This document shows, in pieces, positions 56,633 through 64,000 of a stretch of 64,000 bases of DNA; the stretch's first letter is position 1, and each line of letters begins with the position of its first letter. The notes below the pieces were generated by a model, which was not told where the DNA came from, searched no databases, and saw only the letters and a list, made by a program, of their open reading frames with translations. Origin of the DNA: Gymnothorax reevesii (lineage: Eukaryota; Chordata; Actinopteri; Anguilliformes; Muraenidae); NCBI GenBank assembly GCA_029721435.1, contig CM056577.1:115876219-115940218 (forward strand), read 5' to 3'. The position numbers were made by a program, and so were the translations under genes.

Positions 56633-57520
56633 ACCGCCCTGCTCTGTCCATCTCTCTGCACCCCTAACTGAGCTGCTGACATTGATGTTAAAGGCCATCA
56701 ACATAGGATGCACTCCTACCGTCCCCATCCACACCCCACCCCCCTCACTAGTAGCATTTTAGGCAAACCCACCTGGGCAGTAGTGTTCCAGGGTAACCCC
56801 CTCTGTCCAGTAATACCTCTTGGCTATTTGGCTGACCCCACAGTATGCACCACTTCCATTGGCTGCTGAGCTCTAGCCATGTACAAGGCTATTGGTCATC
56901 CTATTACACAAAGATGATGTGTGTGAGCGTGTGTATGTGTGTGTGTGACTTGGCTTGAGTAGAATATAGATGGAAAGAACTCTGTGCTTATATACTTTCA
57001 CAGGGAAATGGCAACAATGTGAAAGACTGTTTGAACTGACAGCTGAGGTTTTCAATTACTGTAATCTGACACATTTTTTTTTTTTAAATGTAGCTTTGGC
57101 CCTCTGAGAAACTTTGTTCCTCATGAGAAGAGAAAGGTGTGATTGTTTTAATCCAAAATGGTCAATGAAAGAGTGGATCTGAGTTTTCTGGCTAATGTCC
57201 TGAACCACTGTCCCGGGACCCTCTTGCGACCACTGACTTTCAGAGACTGGCGCGTGCTGTGGGCAAAGATGCCATAAAAGGGCAGCTGAGGTGGCGTGCC
57301 TGCCTGCTGTTCATCGGTTCCTTTGTGCATAGAAAAACAGTTTACATGGGGAATCCTTATGGATCTATTCTCCCTATCGGGCCTTGCCAGCATTATGAAC
57401 GGACATTTTTCATGCGGTCTTCATTTTAACTTTTAATTTAACTTTTTTGTTTTATGCAAGAGCTGTAATCGAACATCGTAATAAATATTTCTTAAAAAAT
57501 TAACACTTAAAGTTCTTCTT
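56633..57520 (+). other. smim13 3' UTR
   Basis: Follows the TAG. Includes a short (GT)n run (about 56919-56947) and AATAAA at 57480-57485, the first canonical polyadenylation signal, followed by T/A-rich DNA. The transcript end is therefore placed near 57.5 kb, though longer forms are possible. Confidence 0.5.
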
Positions 57521-58749
57521 CTAGTTTATGCAATGTAATGCGGCATCTGTAGGGCTTAAGCGGCCCCCACAGGTGTTTTGATGAAACTGCTGAATGTATA
57601 GTAGTTACTACGATTTATCTCCAGTTCTTTATATGTGCATAACTGTCTAGATGGCTTTGCTATTGGCTTCCCCTCATGAGGCTCTGTCTCTTCATCTGTG
57701 TAAAGAAATTTGTACTCCCCACCAAAAGGGGGCGTTAGCATCCACACAATACCCTTTTCTTATGTAAGCCTAGTGCTCTCACTGCTTGTCTCCTTAGGAA
57801 ATTCGGTAATGAAGAGCTGGGTTCAGCTGGGCTTGCTGTTGGAGGGCAATGCATGTACTCATTGGGCTGGAGTTATACCCAGCTAACGACCATTTCTGTG
57901 TCTACTATTGCTATGACTTTAATTTTTCGCCTATTAACGGGCTTAGGTATTGGTTTACACCAAAGGCAAAGGCCATCAAGAAAGCAATATGCTACCTCCT
58001 TTCTTGTACCAACAATAGTCCAAAACTAGCGTTCTTAGAAACGACTGAAGTCAAGCACCGCCTGTCTGTGGGTCCTGCTGTTGACTGTAAAAATGTGAAC
58101 AATTGTTGGACCTTAACGGCTTCAGTTGGCTCTGGGCGGTGTCCCCCTCAGACAGTACGCCAAGCACTGAATGAGACCCCATGCTAACAGTCATGTCCCT
58201 GAGACATTACTGCACAAAAGTTAAAGTAGAAGACCTGGGAAGAAGCCAAACAAATGTCCTCCATTGAGATGCTCCTGAAAAGGTCAACTGAGCATGCTAT
58301 GCCCCTAGTGGAGTGCGCCGTCAGGCTCGCTGTAGGGGGCCGGCTGCTGCCTCTGCTTGTGCAGATTGCACGATGGAAGCAGTGAGTTTGCATTTGCACC
58401 TCCTTAGCCTGACCACAGTGGAAAATGAACAACCAATCGGACTTTGAAAATGCACAGAGCTTCTCTACTCCATCATAGAATGACTCCCTACCTGAGCATC
58501 TTAAACTGTCAGTGTATTAGAATGTGTGGTGCTCCGAAAGGGTCAAGGGCTGCGTTAAATTTATACTTCCCTATGGGTGCCATCTCAGCGCAGCAACACG
58601 TGGAGGCTTGACATCCGTAGTGCGGCCTTGTTTACGATAAGGAGGCAGAAGAGACTGCAGACCCAGGATGGCTTGCACTGAGGCTGGACCTGTCCCCTGA
58701 CCTACCTGCAGGGTAACGCTGCTGCTGGTATAGAAGCTTCTGCTGAAAC
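57521..58749. other. Unassigned DNA
   Basis: GC content is somewhat higher than in the introns, but no exon with splice support or known family was recognised. Open frames (such as 57849-58187) show no domain. Confidence 0.3.
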
Positions 58750-58970
58750 TGAGGATGAAGGTGAGAGTCCAGCTGCTCTGCAGCCTTTTGCATCATCTCC
58801 AGCTGGTCAACCATAGATTAGATGTCAGGGCCGAGAAGCATTCCTCAGGTGGTGCCGTTCACAGTCCCTCAGGGAGGACAGACCCAGCCAGAAGACTCCC
58901 TCGAAAAAGAGATTTTGAATCTCAAGGGATTTTCCTGGTTAAATAAAGGTTAAATAAAATAAATAAATAA
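58750..58970 (+). mobile_element. LINE 3' tail
   Basis: GAGATTTTGAATCTCAAGGG, TTCCTGGTTAAATAAAGG and an AAAT-type tail form a very common LINE 3' end of fish genomes. Only the tail is clear. Confidence 0.55.
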
Positions 58971-60860
58971 GAAGTGCTCTGGCCAACCTGAGTGGCACAC
59001 ATGGAAAGAGTGTCATGCATTATGAATGCTTGCAACGTGTGTAGGACAGCCATTGATGGGGGCACTCAGTTGTCCCTCTCCCAGGCCTCAACAGTGGAAT
59101 ATGGCTTATATGCTACTGCTAGGACTGAAGCGGTCAAGGGAAAGGCCTACTCATGCTGTTTGTAGTTAAAGATGGATGCCATTTTGGGACATACTTGAGA
59201 GACGGGAGCACAGTGCATTGTGGGGTGGGAGAGAGGACCTGTGGTAAAATCTTTGCCCAGAACCTGGGAAAGTGGCTGAGAAGGCGGTAGAACCACTATC
59301 ATGGTGGTGGCAGAGTCAAATCAGCCAGGCAAGTTATCCAGCGGGTTGCGGTGGGATGTTTGCGGGTCTTCTCTTCAAGGAAAGGACTGTCTCTCCTGCT
59401 GCTCCTCAGGCAGCATTGGTAAGTCACAGGAAGTGCTAAACCTACTTGCAGACATGTTGAAGGACACATTTTTTTTTCTGCAGCACCAGATGGTGAATGA
59501 ATTTTGCTGGTGACCTTTTTTTCTCAAGTATCTGAGTAAAGGAGGGAGGCGAGCAGGAGGAGCGCTGTAGTCATACAGGGGAAGGGTGGTGTGTTAATGA
59601 TGCCCCCCAATCAGGCAGTGTGTCCAAGTTTCCTATCACAGGTGTTACATGGGACCCCGTGAAGGTCAATCAACAGCAAAGCCCCTATGAGGGCTGAGCA
59701 TGTATGACATCGAAACAGATATGGATGTAGACCTCTTGTGAGCGGTCATAGAGTATTTGTGCCTTGTGCTGAGAAATCGATTGTACTGAAATGGAGCTGG
59801 ATCTTGAAGGCATCCAAATTAACGGCAACAATTACTAACCTTTTTTTGCTTTCCTCTGTATTTTTCTTTATGGAGGACATTTCTATTGTTTGTTTTCCCT
59901 TCTTGTGACCTGTCTCATTCCTTGGCTCCTGTGATCCAAGGATAGTAAGTGAGCATGGAGGCAATGCATGCTGGGTAAATGTAATATCCTTGATCAGTAG
60001 CATGTCAGTTTGTGGCACTGAAAATTGCAATATGGCTAGTGGAGGTGAGCAGATCCACAGGTTGAAAATTTATACTTAAGGCCCCCCCCAAAAAAAGAAG
60101 AAAAAACCACTGAAAATGTACCCATCTCCTCGTTCAAGCCTGCCTTAGGAGACCCCTAGCTCTTTCAAAGAGCATTTAACAGGTTGAATGACAGACCTCA
60201 ATCAAGCAAGGTATAGGAAAATGTTCGAATGTCCCTCCTCATTATCTATCACAGCGATGGCTGTATCACTCTCAATTTGTGCTGCAGTGGCGTTTGCATG
60301 TTTGAATACCTCCCAGCACCCTGGATCCCTTCTGCTTTCCCGTTGTATCATACTGGAAATTTAAAAGCGAGCTGGAATAAAATGGAATTACTGCTTACAA
60401 AATCCAGGACAAAGTGCCAAGGAATTTGAATGCAAGGTTTCTTTAATTACTGGGTTCACATTTTCAATATGAAATATGAATTTGACGCTGCAGACACAGA
60501 GGCTAAACAGAAGATGGCACTGTTGCATTTATGTTTATTGTTCCGAGTAGGATTGAGAGTTTTTGCCTACCTTATTTAGGTTAACCACCCGACAGTGAGC
60601 AGTCTTTCATAAGCTGAGTTACGGTTTGGGACTGTTCACTCTGCAGGTGATTTGATTTCGAAGCCGACATCTCTGAGAGAGTGTGCACATAGACACATGG
60701 GGGCAGCATTTCAGTGGAAATGGTATTTGACACGAGGCAGCACTGAAAACCCAGAGTGAAGCTGCGAGGGTATGCTGAAATGGCTCACCCTCAGCACCAA
60801 CACTGGGGCTGCAGTCCATAGATGCCTAACAGGAAATGACTGCGGTAAGCCAAGGAAACG
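58971..60860. other. Unassigned DNA
   Basis: No gene recognised; several short frames without domains. Confidence 0.3.
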
Positions 60861-60881
60861 ACATCATCTCACCACCGCTCT

Positions 60882-60990
60882 CCAATTGGTAATAGACCCG
60901 AGCCTCAATCCGGGCCGCCATCCCTCCGCTGGATATAAACACGGCAGGAGGGGCGTTTCGAGCGCTGATTCAGTCCTCAGCCATGTTCGG
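60882..60990 (+). promoter_or_regulatory. Possible CCAAT/TATA promoter
   Basis: CCAAT at 60882-60886, TATAAA at 60934-60939 and an ATG at 60983 are spaced as in a classic core promoter. The frame from that ATG gives 50 residues, MFGCVLTGCLNISMVLVSLK onwards, with no known match. It is equally compatible with chance. Confidence 0.25.
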
Positions 60991-61679
60991 TTGTGTTTTG
61001 ACTGGCTGTCTCAATATTTCCATGGTTTTGGTTTCATTGAAGCTCAGCAATGTGGGTTGCATGTTACAAAATGCCACTTGTAATGAAAACCCACACGCCA
61101 CAAGCCGATTGCAGAGCATCATGATGCTCGATTAATGCATGGCACCGTGACCTTCACCCGCACCTGCAAACATTTAGGACTCATTGCAACATAGCTATAC
61201 TCTTATCCAAGCACTACTTTCGAGTGTTGGTATTGGTCTCACTCAAACACGAGTTCTCAGGGCACACACCTCATAGTGAGACGACCCAACAGTGAGGGAA
61301 CTTTCAAACAGTGCCTCAGAGAAGACACCTTGGCACACTGTTAACACAAAATGCACCTATAACACCAAGGCCTAGTATCCTAGCCAACTATCTTTCACCA
61401 ACAGTCTACATGGAGGACACACTCCCAACAGCAGAGCTGTTAACATTGAGCACAGGCTTTTTTATTTTTGTCAAAAGGAGAACCGTCACAAGGATGTAAA
61501 CTTTAGATGTACTGTATACATGGCAAATTCTTCCCCAAGTATTTGCGTCCCCCACTGGAAAGTTGGGCGTGTCTCAGACATAAGCAGTGTGTTCTCAGTG
61601 GGCACTCGCTTTCACCCCACAGCCACAGGCTGGGCATTACCGCGTTCCTCAGACCGACAGCTGGGTTGAACCAAAAAAT

Positions 61680-61889
61680 GGGAGACGTGCAGCAAAACGG
61701 ATGAGGCGGAGCCCTGGGAGACCGATTTTGCTTTGACCGCGCTCGGCTTTCCTTGGCTTCAGCTCCACGTCTGTTTTTCCAATCGGTGGGAATCTGATTT
61801 CCCTACCGGGGTCCGCTGAATGATAGATTGGAAGACAGAGGTGAAACGGAAATAACCTTTTTCACCCCTCCCTCACTCGAAGACAGCAG
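61680..61889 (+). other. Possible untranslated first exon
   Basis: GC-richer than its surroundings, with CCAATCGG at about 61779, and ending GACAGCAG before the donor-like GTAATG at 61890. It could be the 5' exon of a gene to the right of the window. NEDD9 lies next to SMIM13 in human, but nothing coding is visible to support that name. Confidence 0.2.
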
Positions 61890-61894
61890 GTAAT

Positions 61895-64000
61895 GTGTGG
61901 TTTCTCACCACAGACTTCTGAATATGTTGCGGTAGAGTCATTAGCTTATGATCATATATTGCCCATACTGATGGATACCTGTCTACTTCATGGAATTTCT
62001 CACCAGCTTTAGAGACCCCATCCTGTTTTTGTTCAGGTGTGAGCACTCCTATATGTATGCTTCATTATTGATAGGTCTGGCAGAAGTGTCCAAATCAAAT
62101 CTTATTTGGTGTGGGTAGGTTCCTGGTATTTGTTGCTACTGGATAGTGCTAACCAATCAGGGCCTTGACTAGATCAGTATCGTTTTACGGCTTTGTAGCA
62201 CAGTAGATCAATAACCCCCTTTTCTCGTATATTGAACAACCCTGTTCCATGTTGGTCTGGATTTATGGGTTCTTTTTCCCTGGAGAGGCATGTTGAAGTA
62301 AATTAGAACTCCAGGTACTGGGGGGGATTCTGAGCACGACTAATCAGTTTCTTTACTGGCTTACGATGGAGATGGCCAACTGTGCTGCACAGTCAGCCAT
62401 CTACAAAAAATCTGCTGGCCTTGTGAAACTATAGTTTTGGTTCTTAAGTCAAGCTTTTTGATTTGGACCAACATCTGCTGCAGCACTGAATGTCACATAT
62501 ATGTTTAGATGCACACTGAAATTGCAGATACAGTGAGGAGATGTTTGATGTTTTGAGTACACTAAGGGCCGTGAGTGCGCTGTCACCTCCTGGTTCAGTC
62601 CAGTTCCTCACCACCAAGAGGGTTGTGGTTTGCTCTTCTGTTCCAGCATCAGTGCTGCCAGTAGCACTGAGCTCATTTTATTGCCAATGTTAACTGCAAG
62701 GGGGATATTTCAGGCATAATTGCTGGCTTCAGAAAGAACATAGTGTATTTATGAATAACACTCTGGTCATGAGGCAACACTGACTGATGGCACGATGAAC
62801 TAGTATAATCAACTTTATTACTGTCCTGCATGGGCGTAGCGTAGGCCATCGCTGTTGCTCCCATTATTGAAGCTATTCAACTCAGTTTTGCAGTTGAACC
62901 CTTTCTGCTATGAGAATAAGAAAACTAGAGCAATATGTTTGGATTTTCATGTAAAACTCTGATTATTTTAGAATCTAGTTGGTTAGGTGCAATGTAGAAC
63001 GAACCTTTGACGAAATGCAATTGTCCACATTCCTCAATCCTAAATCTACTGGTTCATGTACTGACTTGCCTGGCCTGCTAGATATTGCATTGGCAACAAT
63101 TAGATGCATTTCATCTTCATTTCAGAGAAATAACTCAATTTGTTTACACAGTATAGGGCCGCAAACTACTTCAAAATACAGCTTGACACTGTACGCGTTT
63201 ATTAACAGGTTGAAAGACAATAGCAGCCATATTCTGATGGACAGACAGCAAACTCACTGGCACATAGCTGTATGATAGCACTGCAGTCGGGGCTGTAACT
63301 GCCACTCCGGTACACACACACTGAAGTCACACACTCGGTATTTTTTTCACTTCCGTATCTAAAGCCTATATTGAATTAAAAAATATATTTAATTTTTTTA
63401 TATTAAAAGCGATAACATTGGTTGTAATTGAAAAAGGAGGATGAATAAATGGTTTTCAGTATTTGATAATGTATAGGCCTAATGTGGAGACATAATGACA
63501 GCATTTGCACTGTGGCGGCGAAGACCACCATCCTACTCCAGTTGAAATTCTTGACCACACTGCTTTTAAACACCCCTGACTGCTGTTACTGAAAAGTAAT
63601 AAGTTCTGAAATCTGCCTCTGCAGAAATAATAATGGAAAATAGCCTAGTAAAGCCTGTCTGAAGAAAAAAAAAACAGTATCTGAATTTAAGCAGAATTTT
63701 TTCCATGTGAGCTTTCTCAAGATGCATGAAAAGGAAAGATTACATCTAGCATTTCTGCAATGGCATATGTACAACAAGAAATGAAGTCACTGAGGTCTTC
63801 AGAAGCAATTCAGTCTGGGAATGAATCCAGCAAATATTTGCAGTGGATTGGTAGTAAACAGGCCACACAAAAGCACGAGGGAGCACCCTTTGTGACATCA
63901 CCGATGGAGGCCCACTCCCTCAGATAATGAGCGACAGTTTCTGTAATAGTAACACACACCCATCTTACACACCAATGACACAAGCATCCTTTGTAGTGTC
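61895..64000. other. Right-edge DNA, nothing recognised
   Basis: No exon, RNA gene or transposon ends found. If the exon at about 61889 is real, this is its first intron. Confidence 0.3.

Noticed and set aside
56426..56734. Two 102-codon minus-strand frames
   Set aside because: Antisense to smim13 exon 2, which has clear family similarity on the plus strand.
1..64000. CRISPR arrays, tRNA or rRNA genes, bacterial-type operons
   Set aside because: No regularly spaced short direct repeats with unique spacers, no tRNA A/B boxes with cloverleaf, and no rRNA text were recognised; the DNA is vertebrate.

Overview
The window is animal nuclear DNA, almost certainly from a teleost fish. Genes are split by GT-AG introns, non-coding DNA dominates, and it is full of DNA transposons (many unrelated Tc1/mariner lineages, TTAA-duplicating miniature elements, a Harbinger fossil) and LINE tails typical of fish genomes. 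I see no bacterial operons, CRISPR arrays, rRNA or tRNA genes. The species cannot be named from the sequence.

Four protein-coding genes can be rebuilt exon by exon, and all four join into uninterrupted frames. (1) thrap3, plus strand, 6006-22341, ten coding exons, 805 residues: an SR-like protein of the THRAP3/BCLAF1 family. (2) lsm10, minus strand, 25677-26045, one coding exon, 122 residues: the U7 snRNP Sm-like protein. (3) oscp1, minus strand, 31676-39729, ten exons, 380 residues. (4) smim13, plus strand, 44811-56632, two coding exons split by an 11.5-kb intron, 88 residues: a small single-pass membrane protein. A possible first exon of an unrecognised minus-strand gene lies at 677-787. 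As I recall, THRAP3, LSM10 and OSCP1 are neighbours on human 1p34.3, whereas SMIM13 is on human 6p24, so a block boundary probably lies at about 40-44 kb. thrap3 and the nuclear RNA factor lsm10 face each other tail to tail; lsm10 and oscp1 share a strand; oscp1 and smim13 are divergent. The four are unrelated in pathway.

Layout: 1-5.6 kb, possible edge promoter/exon and two blocks of tandem repeats. 5.7-22.3 kb, thrap3, with two Tc1 fossils, a 2.2-kb long-inverted-repeat element and a TTAA miniature element in its introns. 22.3-26.5 kb, thrap3 3' end, a second TTAA miniature element, and lsm10. 26.8-31.5 kb, three Tc1-type elements; the first keeps a full-length transposase with a DD34D triad. 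31.7-39.9 kb, oscp1 and its CpG-containing upstream region, with further Tc1-derived miniature elements in introns. 41-42.7 kb, two LINE 3' ends. 43.7-44.1 kb, purine-rich DNA. 44.8-56.6 kb, smim13, whose intron holds an element nested in a Tc1 fossil and a four-level nest (LINE > Harbinger > SWIM-exon element > short repeat). 56.6-64 kb, smim13 3' end and mostly unrecognised DNA, with a possible TATA/CCAAT promoter and a possible untranslated first exon.

I found no convincing wholly new biological system. The items most worth checking are the nested SWIM-exon/Harbinger composite, the DD34D Tc1 transposase in near-perfect 202-bp inverted repeats, a GC-AG intron in thrap3, two TTAA miniature elements and a perfect 16-bp-arm hairpin near 47.15 kb.
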